Shown here: positions 1-7,423 of the stretch, one piece after another
Position numbering within the stretch: position 1 is the stretch's first letter
How the letters are laid out: each line of letters starts with the position of its first letter
Source: an uncultured Eubacteriales bacterium
GTDB taxonomy: Bacteria > Bacillota_A > Clostridia > Christensenellales > Aristaeellaceae
Direction: 5' to 3'
DNA: 11,915 bases
Assembly: GCA_902795555.1 (NCBI GenBank)
Contig: CADBLV010000372.1
Coordinates: forward strand, 1 to 11,915
Translations under genes and position numbers: made by a program
The notes under the pieces: model-generated
Seen by the model: the letters and a program-made list of their open reading frames with translations, nothing else
The model's database searches: none
Told to the model about the DNA's origin: nothing

Positions 1-554
1 ACTTCCATCAGTCCGATAAACACCAGGAAAACGCTCCAGATCACGCTGATGCTCAGAATCACGGAATAAAGACTGGCTTCCTCAAAGGTCAGCATATTGC
101 TGACCAGGACCATAGGCAGCTGAATCAGGACGTAGGGCACCAGCGCATAGCACATGGCCATATAGATATCCCGGAATCTGCCTTTGCCATCAAACAGCGT
201 CGTCATGGCCCAGTTCGCCAGGCACAGAATGATGAACGGCAGTGCCAGGGAGCCCATTTCCTCAAAAACATTGATATACTGAACCGGGGCGGAAATAAAC
301 TGAAAGCTGGTCAGCATCAGTTTAATCACCCGGGTGAGCAGAAACAGGATCAGGAACGTATGCGCCGCGGCCAGGCTTCCCCGCTTTTCGTGCACCAGAT
401 CCCAAAATCCGTCGAAGGGATGGGTGATGACATGAAAAGCATACCGCAGGCTCTCCGTATACCCTTTCCACCAGGATTGTCCGGCGTCCGCAACTTTCGC
501 CTGGTCCGCCGCGTGCAGGCTTCCTGCCTTATCTGCGAACTTTGCTGCCTTCAT
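1..554 (-). CDS. Yip1-family integral membrane protein, 3' end cut off by window edge
   Basis: The first 184 codons are present; the stop lies beyond the left edge. After a charged, soluble N-terminus of about 60 residues come hydrophobic segments at about 62-82, 102-120, 134-154 and 163-182. The GGKGRFRD-like loop (FDGKGRFRD, about 121-129) followed by CYALVPYVL (135-143) is typical of bacterial Yip1-domain (PF04893) proteins, which have about five membrane helices. I chose the ATG at 554 because an unusually complete Shine-Dalgarno sequence (559-568) lies 9 nt before it; the ATG four bases upstream belongs to the reading frame of the preceding gene. The gene overlaps the end of the NHL gene by 26 nt, so translation is probably coupled. 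Its position as last visible member of a sugar transporter operon suggests a helper of that transporter, but bacterial Yip1 proteins have no well-defined biochemical role. Family call is good; function is unknown. Confidence 0.82.
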   Translation of the reverse strand, partial: MKAAKFADKAGSLHAADQAKVADAGQSWWKGYTESLRYAFHVITHPFDGFWDLVHEKRGSLAAAHTFLILFLLTRVIKLMLTSFQFISAPVQYINVFEEMGSLALPFIILCLANWAMTTLFDGKGRFRDIYMAMCYALVPYVLIQLPMVLVSNMLTFEEASLYSVILSISVIWSVFLVFIGLME

Positions 555-2058
555 GCATGATCACCTCCCCTTTGATTTTTTTGACCTTTCCGATCACCAG
601 CGGAATGATCAGCACCGCCGCCAGCAACACCAGAATCCACCAGATGTTGGCTTCCACCCATTCCTTCCGCCACAGTTTGAACGCCCGTCCGTAATTTTCC
701 CGGTCATGGGCCAGTTTGAAATAGTCCATCGCCTCTTCATATCGGTTCTGCCGCAGCACCGCGCGCCCGATTCCTCGGAAAGCCAGGGGATAATTCGCGT
801 TCATCTTCATCACGTCCTGCCATCTTTCCGCGCTCAGGTCATATTCCCCCAGCAGATACGCGTCCGTGGCGGCGTAGATCGTCTCCCCGTATTCTGTGGG
901 CTGGAAAAGGGTGATGGAGTTTTCCAGCTGATCCAGCACCAGCAGATCCCGGCCCATATGCTCAATGCTCACGGCGCCGGTAAACGCGCCTTCCACATTG
1001 CCCTTCGTGCCGAAAGCCCACAGCAGCACGCCCTGGGAATCATATCCGAACAGCCGTCCGCGCGTCCGGTCCAGCGCCACGTATAAATCGTTATCCAGCA
1101 CAGTGATGTCCACAAACTTGCTGGGTCCGTAGTTCTCTCCTCCCTGCTCCAGCCACCACAGATCCCCGATGGGCGGAAAGCGGTCGTTCTTGATCAGAAT
1201 ATCATTCCCCAGGCTGTTCAGTCTTCGAATCGGCTTGGCGCTGTCGCTCTTCAGGTCATATTCGCTGAACACCGTGTTCGTGGCATAGATAAATCCTTCG
1301 CCGTCGATATAGATGTTCTCATATTCCGTCGGAACAAAGGATTCGGTCTGCGCCCGCTGCTCCTTCGTCTGGAAATACCGTTTCCAGATATATTCCCCCA
1401 TGGAAATCGAAACCTGATTGGCCCCGATAAACCCGGAGAACGTTCCATCCGCTTCGTATTTCACCAAGCCCTTGTTCACGTTCTGACACAGAGCATAAAC
1501 CCGTCCTGCCGCGTCCGCCACAATTTTCTTCGGCAGGAAATTCAGGCTCTGGTCAAAGGTCGCGTCCAGCGGCTTCACGAAATCCTGAATCCAGTTTCCG
1601 TCCCGGTTCATCTTGGTCACCCGCTGATGTCCGTAATCCGCCACATACATGTTCCCCTCCCCGTCGACGAAAACATCGTAGGGCTGGTCAAACGTATTGA
1701 CTTCCGCACCCTTCATCTCCCGGATGATGCGTGACACGGTGAAGGTGTTGCCTTCCCGCGCAAGTTCGATAATCCGGTTGTTGTTCGTGTCGCAGACGTA
1801 CAGCATCTTCCCCCGGGCATAAAGCGACTGCGGTTTGCTCAGCCGGATTCCTTCCAGATTCTCAGTCCCGAGGCTCATGCTGTCGATCACCGTCGCCACC
1901 CGGTAGGCATCCGGGGATTCCTGATAATCCTCCCAGTAATCATACGTATAGGTATAACTGGTATGGAATCCGTCCTCTGCCGCCGCGCTCAGGCACAGCA
2001 GACACAGCCCGAACGCGAGGAGGGCGGAGACGGTTCTCCTGAGGTTCATTCGCTTCAT
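529..2058 (-). CDS. Secreted NHL-repeat beta-propeller protein with C-terminal TPR-like segment and membrane anchor
   Basis: The 509-residue protein starts with a signal peptide (charged MKRMNLRR, hydrophobic 11-24, likely cut after AAA near 27). Residues about 68-390 form a beta-propeller of NHL type: repeats show the pattern of a glycine-rich turn, then YVADYGHQRVTKM (138-150), YVCDTNNNRIIEL (87-99) and IYATNTVFSEYDL (257-269). Residues about 405-460 (AERWQDVMKMNANYPLAFRG, RYEEAMDYFKLA) resemble one TPR-like helical pair. A single membrane helix follows at about 472-490 with a basic cytoplasmic tail. The predicted topology therefore puts the propeller outside and the tail inside. The ATG at 2058 has GGAG 7 nt upstream. 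It lies 43 nt after the second permease and overlaps the Yip1 gene. NHL propellers usually bind proteins or ligands; here a sensing or docking role at the transporter is an inference. Gluconolactonase-like enzyme activity is possible but I see no clear metal site. Confidence 0.85.
   Translation of the reverse strand: MKRMNLRRTVSALLAFGLCLLCLSAAAEDGFHTSYTYTYDYWEDYQESPDAYRVATVIDSMSLGTENLEGIRLSKPQSLYARGKMLYVCDTNNNRIIELAREGNTFTVSRIIREMKGAEVNTFDQPYDVFVDGEGNMYVADYGHQRVTKMNRDGNWIQDFVKPLDATFDQSLNFLPKKIVADAAGRVYALCQNVNKGLVKYEADGTFSGFIGANQVSISMGEYIWKRYFQTKEQRAQTESFVPTEYENIYIDGEGFIYATNTVFSEYDLKSDSAKPIRRLNSLGNDILIKNDRFPPIGDLWWLEQGGENYGPSKFVDITVLDNDLYVALDRTRGRLFGYDSQGVLLWAFGTKGNVEGAFTGAVSIEHMGRDLLVLDQLENSITLFQPTEYGETIYAATDAYLLGEYDLSAERWQDVMKMNANYPLAFRGIGRAVLRQNRYEEAMDYFKLAHDRENYGRAFKLWRKEWVEANIWWILVLLAAVLIIPLVIGKVKKIKGEVIMHEGSKVRR
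559..568 (-). promoter_or_regulatory. Extended Shine-Dalgarno sequence for the Yip1 gene
   Basis: On the minus strand this reads GGAGGTGATC, matching ten bases of the complement of the conserved 16S rRNA 3' end. The GGAGG core is 9 nt from the ATG at 554 and lies inside the last codons of the NHL gene. It decides the start of the Yip1 gene and indicates strong independent initiation inside an overlap. Confidence 0.75.
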
Positions 2059-2101
2059 CCTATCACTCCATTCACCCGCTGTTCACCGATTGAGGATGAC
2101 A

Positions 2102-3328
2102 TCAGTCCTTGATTCCCGACGAAGCCATCGTTTCCAGAATCCGGCTCTGGCTGAACACAAAGATCAGAATCGGCACAGCCACAATGATCACATTCGCCGC
2201 GGCCACCTGCCCGGTTCGGGCGATTCCGCCGGCCTGAATCTGTTGCAGGGCATAAACCAGTGTCTTCTTCTCCTCGGAATAAATCACCGTGGCCGCCGAG
2301 GTGTTCCACAGGCTCTGCACGGAGAAAATAATCATCGTCAGCCAGGCAGGCTTCACGTTCGGCATCACAATGCTCCAGAAAATCCGGAACTGTCCCGCCC
2401 CGTCGATCGTCGCCGCCTCAATCAGGGCCGTCGGCAGTCCTTCCATGAACTGCTTCATCAGAAACAGCCCGATCGGCGCCGCAAAGGCCGGCAGAATCAG
2501 CGCCCAGTAATGATCGATCATTCCCAGCCGGCTCATAATCAGGTAATTCGGAATGCCTGTCACATAGCCAGAGAACATCAGGCATGTCGTCACAATCGCG
2601 AAGAAAGTTTTCCCACCTGGAAATTCATACTTGGCCAGCACAAACGCCGCCATCGAGGCAATCACCAGATGCCCGAAGGTGCCGACCGCCGTGATAAACA
2701 CCGTGTTCACCAGATACCGGCTGAAAGGAATCCAGCTCTGCCCCATGGTCACAAACAGATCGGAGAAGTTGTCCATGGTCGGATGCTGGGGCCACACAGG
2801 CGGCGGAAACCGGAACAGTTCATCCAGCGGTTTCAGGCTGCTGCCCACCAGGAACACCAGTGGAAACACCATCGCAACCCCGACCAGAATCAGCAGCAGA
2901 TAGATCCCGATGTCCCCGGCGATGCTCCGGTTCGGATGCCGGCGGGAGATCAGGTGCTTCTTCGGCTTTTGAATCTTCTCCCCCAGCCGCTCCGCCTGTT
3001 CGTGCAGGATGTCGCCGCGGGTTCTTGGCGTCACGGGCTTGTCCGCCCAGTGCTTGTCCATATAGTTGTAAAGCTTCAGCCCCTGATCCAGCTCAAACAC
3101 ATACCGGGCGCCGTCTTTCAGAATCACGGTCACCTGGCTGCTGGTTCCTCCCCGCCGGATGTTGTCCATCCGGTGCAGCCTGGCATAGTGCCACTGGGCG
3201 ATGGGCTCCGCTTTTCCCCTTGGATAAAACGCCGCGCCCTGTTCATCTGCCTGCAGAAAACCGCGGAACTTTTTCCCGTCGATCATCTGCAGCGTACCGC
3301 CGGAGCGGACGGAATTCATTTCACTCAT
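2102..3328 (-). CDS. Carbohydrate ABC transporter permease (MalG type) with extra soluble N-terminal domain
   Basis: The C-terminal 280 residues (about 130-408) are a standard sugar permease of the BPD_transp_1 (PF00528) fold with six predicted membrane helices starting at IGIYLLLILVGVAMVFPLVFL (about 140-160). The EAA loop that contacts the ATPase is present at about 304-328 (EAATIDGAGQFRIFWSIVMP). The family is usually about 270-300 residues. This protein has 408, because residues 1-125 are an added soluble region rich in alternating beta-type segments and ending in LKLYNYMDKHW, which looks like a PH- or GRAM-like fold; a charged linker (100-132) joins it to the first helix. The start at 3328 is 3 nt after the stop of the first permease, and only a weak purine-rich site precedes it, so initiation is probably coupled; an ATG at codon 4 is an alternative. 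The partner is the permease at 3332-4276. The extension is in frame with no stop or low-complexity break. Confidence 0.93.
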   Translation of the reverse strand: MSEMNSVRSGGTLQMIDGKKFRGFLQADEQGAAFYPRGKAEPIAQWHYARLHRMDNIRRGGTSSQVTVILKDGARYVFELDQGLKLYNYMDKHWADKPVTPRTRGDILHEQAERLGEKIQKPKKHLISRRHPNRSIAGDIGIYLLLILVGVAMVFPLVFLVGSSLKPLDELFRFPPPVWPQHPTMDNFSDLFVTMGQSWIPFSRYLVNTVFITAVGTFGHLVIASMAAFVLAKYEFPGGKTFFAIVTTCLMFSGYVTGIPNYLIMSRLGMIDHYWALILPAFAAPIGLFLMKQFMEGLPTALIEAATIDGAGQFRIFWSIVMPNVKPAWLTMIIFSVQSLWNTSAATVIYSEEKKTLVYALQQIQAGGIARTGQVAAANVIIVAVPILIFVFSQSRILETMASSGIKD

Positions 3329-3331
3329 GCT

Positions 3332-4276
3332 TCACGTTCCCACCCTTCCCAGCAGTCCGCTGATGGCTTTCTTGCACAGGATCATCACCAGGAACAGCAG
3401 CGTGGCGATGGCGCTGGCATATCCCATCTCAAATCGGGAAAAGCCGTAGTCAAACAGATGGGTCACCACCGTCCGGGCCGCGTAGTCCGTGGAGGGATAT
3501 CCGCACAGGGCCCGCGGCACGTCGCAGACATTGAATGCGCTCGTGATGCTCATCACCGCGCCAAACAGAAGCATCGGCTTCATGCTCGGCAGGGTAATAT
3601 GATACAGCTCCTGCCAACGGTTCCGTACTCCGTCCACATATCCGGCCTCATACATGCTCCGATCGATCCCCTGAAATCCGGCGACAAAGCTCAGGAATCC
3701 GGTGCCCATGCTCATCCACAGAATGACGATAATCAGAATGGTCATCATGTAGTTCGGATCCGTCAGCCACAGTCTCGGAGCCTCAATCAGTCCGAATTCC
3801 ATCAGAATGGAGTTGAACCACCCGTAGGCGTCCCCCCGGAAAATGATGGAGAACACGGTAAATGCCGCTCCCGCGATACTCGGCGCATAGAAGATAACCA
3901 CCGCCGCCGCCCTCAGCCACTTCGGCAGTTCGTTGATAAACCACGCGAACAGAAAGCTCAGGATATATCCCACCGGTCCCGTGATCACGGCGATCACGAA
4001 GGTGTTCTTGATCGCCGTCAGGAACACCTCGTCCTGCAGGATCAGGTTAATATAGTTCTGCAGTCCGATAAACCGTGCCGGCTCCAGAATATTGTAATAG
4101 GTAAAGCTGTAGAAAATGGAGGTGGCGATCGGAAGGATGAAAAAGGTGAAAAACAGAATCGCGTAGGGTGCCAGGAACAGATAGCATACCCGGTTTCGCT
4201 TCGCCTGGGCCCATCCGTGGCGTATCCGGTCCTTTTTCATCGAAATCCACCGGTTTCCGAAGGATGATGTCTGCAT
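3332..4276 (-). CDS. Sugar ABC transporter permease (MalF/UgpA type)
   Basis: This 314-residue integral membrane protein forms the other half of the permease pair. It has a short basic N-terminus, a first helix at about 32-52 (YLFLAPYAILFFTFFILPI, the usual start of this family), and helices to about 300. The EAA loop is at about 208-232 (MYEAGYVDGVRNRWQELYHITLP), with the conserved glycine and the following hydrophobic-Pro. The reading frame is open further upstream to 4363, but that part overlaps the binding-protein gene in another frame. The ATG at 4276 is chosen because AAAGGAGG lies 9 nt before it, in the 22-nt gap after the binding-protein stop. An ATG at codon 13 (MKKDRIRH) is a less likely start. 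Gene order (binding protein, this permease, second permease) is the normal one for CUT1 sugar importers. Substrate cannot be read from the sequence. Confidence 0.95.
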   Translation of the reverse strand: MQTSSFGNRWISMKKDRIRHGWAQAKRNRVCYLFLAPYAILFFTFFILPIATSIFYSFTYYNILEPARFIGLQNYINLILQDEVFLTAIKNTFVIAVITGPVGYILSFLFAWFINELPKWLRAAAVVIFYAPSIAGAAFTVFSIIFRGDAYGWFNSILMEFGLIEAPRLWLTDPNYMMTILIIVILWMSMGTGFLSFVAGFQGIDRSMYEAGYVDGVRNRWQELYHITLPSMKPMLLFGAVMSITSAFNVCDVPRALCGYPSTDYAARTVVTHLFDYGFSRFEMGYASAIATLLFLVMILCKKAISGLLGRVGT

Positions 4277-4298
4277 ATATGTCAGCCTCCTTTCCCGC

Positions 4299-7190
4299 TC
4301 AGTCCAGCGGCAGGTTGAATTCCTGCCGTTTGATCCGGATTTCCTCGTTGATCGTCCGCGCATAGTTGAGTATCGTCTCCCGCGGATCCTCCTTCGTGTT
4401 GATCACCCGCCGGATCGCGTTGGTGATGTGCCGCGTTGTGCTGTATCCTCCGGCGATCTCCGGGAATCCCCTCGTCTGGGCCATCTGGGTCTCCAGCACC
4501 TGCAGCTGCGATGCGCTCCAGGCCAGTCGGCGCAGCGCGTCCCGGTTTGCCGTCTGATAGCGGGCGGATGAACCGAGGATGCTCTCCATTTCCCGGCCGA
4601 ACCGGACCTGGGCGTCGGCGCTCACCCACCATTTCATGAACTCCCAGGCATTCTGCTTTGTGGTCTCATCGTTCGTGGCAACCATCATGCAGCACAGCCC
4701 GTCAGTCTGCGCCGTTCGATCAATGCTGCCGTCCGCCTGCTCCGTTCCGGGGAACAGTGTGAAGTCCCACAATCCCCGAATCTCCGGCGCGGAAACCATC
4801 AGCGTGTTGTATGTCGCGTAGCCGGCCACTCCGAGGGGCATCTCACCGCTGCGGAACCGGCTTACAAAGTCAAACACCGTCGGCAGCCCGTAATCGTTGT
4901 ACAGGCTTGTATATTGCTTGAAGGCGGCTACTCCGGCCTCGCTGTCGATCAGGGTCCGCTTTCCGTCCTCGTCATAAATGGCGCCGCCCCGCTGATAAAT
5001 CATGCTGTCCAGCACGGAGATATCCGCAATCGCAATGTCCGGGAAATTCACCGCCACGGTCAGGCTGTTCCCCTGGATCGTCGGCAGTTCTTCAATCAGC
5101 TGCTCCCAGGTCTCCGGAATCGGCAGCCCCAGCTCCTCCATCACGTCCGCCCGGTAGAACAGCAGCGGGAAGTTCTGGGTTTCCGGCAGGCCGTATACTC
5201 CCTTTTTGACGCCGTTGTTATAGGTCAGGGGCTGCAGGATGCTTTCGGTGAATGGCTGAACCACTTCCGGATAGTCGGAAAACTGTGTCAGATCCTCCAC
5301 GGCGTTGCGCATCGCGTAGTTCACCGCGAACCATCCGCTGACGCTCAGCACGATGTCCGGCCCGTTCCCAGCCACCACTGCCGTCAGGATCGCGTCCGCC
5401 TGAACCAGCTTGACGTTCACCTTGATCCCGGTCTCCTGGGTAAAGGTGTCGTCCACCATCGTCTTCAGCACCGTGCTCTGATCCCGGCCCGTCGTAATCC
5501 AGATGTCCAGCACATCGTCCGTGTCGGTGTATTTATCTCCCAGGCTGTTGTAGTCCACAAAAAAGCTTGCCGCGCAGCTGCGGATTTCATGCGCCATGCG
5601 CTGGAAGAAGTTTTCGTGAACCTGGGGCACGGCTGCCTTCTCCCCCGTCACCATGATCAGATCGATATCCAGCTTGCTCTCGCTCATGTTCTGCATGGCC
5701 GTGCCCAGCGAGGTGATATTGTCCTTGAAGTTCACAAAGCTTTCGGTAATCCGGTCGTTGTTTTCCACAAACTGTTCCAGCTGAACCGCCAGCGCCTGCG
5801 CCGCGGCCACCCGGTCGCTCTTCTCCCCGGTGGTCGCCACAGCCTCGTCCACAATCCGGTACAGTCGTTTGCTTTCCAGATCCATCGCCTGGATCGCTTC
5901 CGGATAGACCTTTGCCAGATTGTAGTCCCGGAAACGGTCCGGATTCGCCCCCGTCAGCACCAGGATCTTCCTATAGATCTGGTTCAACCGGAAAATGGAA
6001 TCTTCCACATCCTTGAGAACCGGCCCCATCGCCCCCAGGGTGACCTCCATCCGCATCGTATGCTTTCCCGCTTTCAGGAAGAAACGGTAGGGGGTTCCGT
6101 CCGCGTCTCCCAGCGTCCGCATTTCCCAGCTGGTGTTATAGGCGAAGGTAACCGCCTCCATCTCCCGGAAGGGAACTTCCCCGTCGATGGTCAGTGTTCG
6201 GGCGCTCAGCGCGCCTCGTTGATACATCTGCCGGGCCTTGATGCTGAGATGATAATATCCGTCCTCTGGCACTTCAAATTCCCATTCAATCCATTCTCCC
6301 GCGTGAGTCCAGGGATCCCCGCCGATGTAGTTCAGCACCGTCTTCGTCACGCTGCAGGGATCCGTCTGGCTGCTCGACCGGTCATATCGGGCGTAGAGGC
6401 TCGGGCTGGAGCGCAGTTGAGAGCTTTCGCCCTGGATGGTCTGGCTGTATTGCTCTCCCGCCGCGCTCATGGTCACCTGCGGCTGCGACGCCAGGTATTC
6501 CTGATACTCCGGCGCCTTCGCGATCGGGCACAGCGTAACCCCGCAGACGATCATCTCCTCGTTGACAGACCGCAGGGTCAGCGTATTTTCTCCTTTTTGA
6601 AAGTAGAAAGCATAGGGATCTCCCTGATATCCCATGTCATCCCGGCAGTAGGCCTTCTGCCGTGCGAAAACTTCCTTCTGGCTGGGTCGGATCTCGTTCC
6701 CCTGGTTGTCGGTCCTGACAGGGCCCGCGTCCGTCCACAGGCGCGTAAACTGCAGGGCGCCGGCGCCGGTGAAGGGAACTTCCCCGTTGATCTTCACTTC
6801 CCTTTCGATGTCCACGCCACGGCTCTCCGTGGTCAGGTATTCGATCAGGATGTTATACAGTCCTTCCTGCGGCACGGTCACCTTCCAGGACACTTCTGCG
6901 GTGTCGGAGGTGAAAACCCCTTCCGGACGTTTCTCCCCGTCTCCCTCAAAGGCGTCCAGATCCACGGAAACCGCTTCTGTCACAGCCGGTAAAGCGGCAT
7001 ACGCGTCCCGATAGGCCTCGTAGGTATTGCTTCGTCCGATTCCGCTGACGTCCGCCGACAGATCCGTGCCTTCATATTTCGCTCTGAAATCGCCCGGGGC
7101 GCGGTTCAAAAGCCAGAGGCCGACGGCCGCCGCGGCAACGACAAGCACGACGATCAGAAGGTTCCGCTGCTTTCTTGTCAATGTCTTCAT
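4299..7190 (-). CDS. Large membrane-anchored extracellular solute-binding protein with two tandem beta-sandwich modules
   Basis: The 963-residue product (numbered from the ATG at 7190) is about twice the usual 420-450 residues. Residues 8-28 are a single hydrophobic helix after MKTLTRKQRN; there is no lipobox cysteine, so it is probably held by this helix rather than by lipid. Residues about 50-225 and 240-390 are two related beta-sandwich modules resembling carbohydrate-binding modules of the CBM6/35 kind: each has VPxxGxY (107-112, 307-312), V/I-x-I-N/D-GEVPF (132-140, 333-341) and a late YxFxxxxG strand (195-200, 368-374). Residues about 395-550 are mostly helical. Residues about 560-963 are a family 1 sugar-binding protein (SBP_bac_1/8): VNVKLVQ, GPDIVLSVSGWF, YGLPETQNFPLLFYRADVMEELGLP, IPETWEQL, and a C-terminal AWEFMKWWVSADAQVRFG. 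AGGAG directly abuts the ATG, so an in-frame TTG at 7181 may be the real start. It is the first gene of the five-gene operon. Likely substrate is an oligosaccharide (inference). Confidence 0.92.
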   Translation of the reverse strand: MKTLTRKQRNLLIVVLVVAAAAVGLWLLNRAPGDFRAKYEGTDLSADVSGIGRSNTYEAYRDAYAALPAVTEAVSVDLDAFEGDGEKRPEGVFTSDTAEVSWKVTVPQEGLYNILIEYLTTESRGVDIEREVKINGEVPFTGAGALQFTRLWTDAGPVRTDNQGNEIRPSQKEVFARQKAYCRDDMGYQGDPYAFYFQKGENTLTLRSVNEEMIVCGVTLCPIAKAPEYQEYLASQPQVTMSAAGEQYSQTIQGESSQLRSSPSLYARYDRSSSQTDPCSVTKTVLNYIGGDPWTHAGEWIEWEFEVPEDGYYHLSIKARQMYQRGALSARTLTIDGEVPFREMEAVTFAYNTSWEMRTLGDADGTPYRFFLKAGKHTMRMEVTLGAMGPVLKDVEDSIFRLNQIYRKILVLTGANPDRFRDYNLAKVYPEAIQAMDLESKRLYRIVDEAVATTGEKSDRVAAAQALAVQLEQFVENNDRITESFVNFKDNITSLGTAMQNMSESKLDIDLIMVTGEKAAVPQVHENFFQRMAHEIRSCAASFFVDYNSLGDKYTDTDDVLDIWITTGRDQSTVLKTMVDDTFTQETGIKVNVKLVQADAILTAVVAGNGPDIVLSVSGWFAVNYAMRNAVEDLTQFSDYPEVVQPFTESILQPLTYNNGVKKGVYGLPETQNFPLLFYRADVMEELGLPIPETWEQLIEELPTIQGNSLTVAVNFPDIAIADISVLDSMIYQRGGAIYDEDGKRTLIDSEAGVAAFKQYTSLYNDYGLPTVFDFVSRFRSGEMPLGVAGYATYNTLMVSAPEIRGLWDFTLFPGTEQADGSIDRTAQTDGLCCMMVATNDETTKQNAWEFMKWWVSADAQVRFGREMESILGSSARYQTANRDALRRLAWSASQLQVLETQMAQTRGFPEIAGGYSTTRHITNAIRRVINTKEDPRETILNYARTINEEIRIKRQEFNLPLD

Positions 7191-7195
7191 CTCCT
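7191..7195 (-). promoter_or_regulatory. Shine-Dalgarno AGGAG that questions the start of the binding-protein gene
   Basis: On the minus strand AGGAG touches the ATG at 7190 with no spacer, which would block normal pairing. The in-frame TTG three codons later (7179-7181) sits at 9 nt, an ordinary distance. No other purine-rich site lies in the 20 nt before it. The likely true N-terminus is therefore M-T-R-K-Q-R from the TTG; this removes three residues and leaves the signal anchor intact. Confidence 0.55.
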
Positions 7196-7220
7196 GTAAC
7201 TACGCCAAAGGGAGAATCTG

Positions 7221-7248
7221 CCGGCCCCCTGCCGGAGGATTCATCCGG
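7221..7248 (-). other. Two overlapping GC-rich hairpins in the 5' leader of the transporter operon
   Basis: In the leader RNA CCGGA (7244-7248) can pair with UCCGG (7232-7236), and CCGGC (7231-7235) can pair with GCCGG (7221-7225). The two stems share bases 7232-7235, so only one can form at a time. The element is about 26 nt before the ribosome binding site. No U-run follows, so it is not a plain terminator. A regulatory role is a guess; stems are only 5 bp. The remaining 233-nt gap (7191-7423) holds the promoter, and I see no gene in it. Confidence 0.3.
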
Positions 7249-7289
7249 GGCGAAATCATGCAGTTGTCCACCGGGGTTGTACCTTCCAG

Positions 7290-7319
7290 ATTATACAGAA
7301 ACAGAGCTTTGTCTGTCAA
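7290..7319 (-). promoter_or_regulatory. Sigma-A promoter of the ABC transporter operon
   Basis: On the minus strand TTGACA (7314-7319) and TATAAT (7290-7295) are separated by 18 nt; both hexamers match the consensus exactly. Transcription would start near 7283, giving a leader of about 90 nt before the binding-protein gene. It is placed so as to drive the transporter operon separately from the two secreted-protein genes upstream, since no clear terminator is seen between 7424 and this site. Confidence 0.8.
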
Positions 7320-7423
7320 TCCGTATGCGCTTCCGGTTTGCGTTAAAACTTTCCTCCATTCACCTCTGTAAACAACAGGTTCATAGCGGAAAAACCATTG
7401 ATGTTGCCCTTCGATAAAGGCGT

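Noticed and set aside
2064..2086. Short direct repeat of GGTGAA with 11-nt period before the NHL gene
   Set aside because: Only two 6-bp copies in a 43-nt gap; easily chance, and no known operator matches it.
2090..4267. A 725-codon open frame on the plus strand opposite the two permeases
   Set aside because: Its product is rich in His, Arg, Pro and Gln with no domain, and it is antisense to two clear permease genes; the codon bias of the real genes leaves this frame open.
4914..6992. A 692-codon open frame on the plus strand opposite the binding-protein gene
   Set aside because: Same composition bias, no recognisable motif and fully antisense to a strongly supported gene.
7336..7349. Possible LacI/CcpA-type operator upstream of the transporter promoter
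   Set aside because: GTTTTAACGCAAAC has only 4-bp matching outer arms and several mismatches to the cre consensus; too weak to list as a site.
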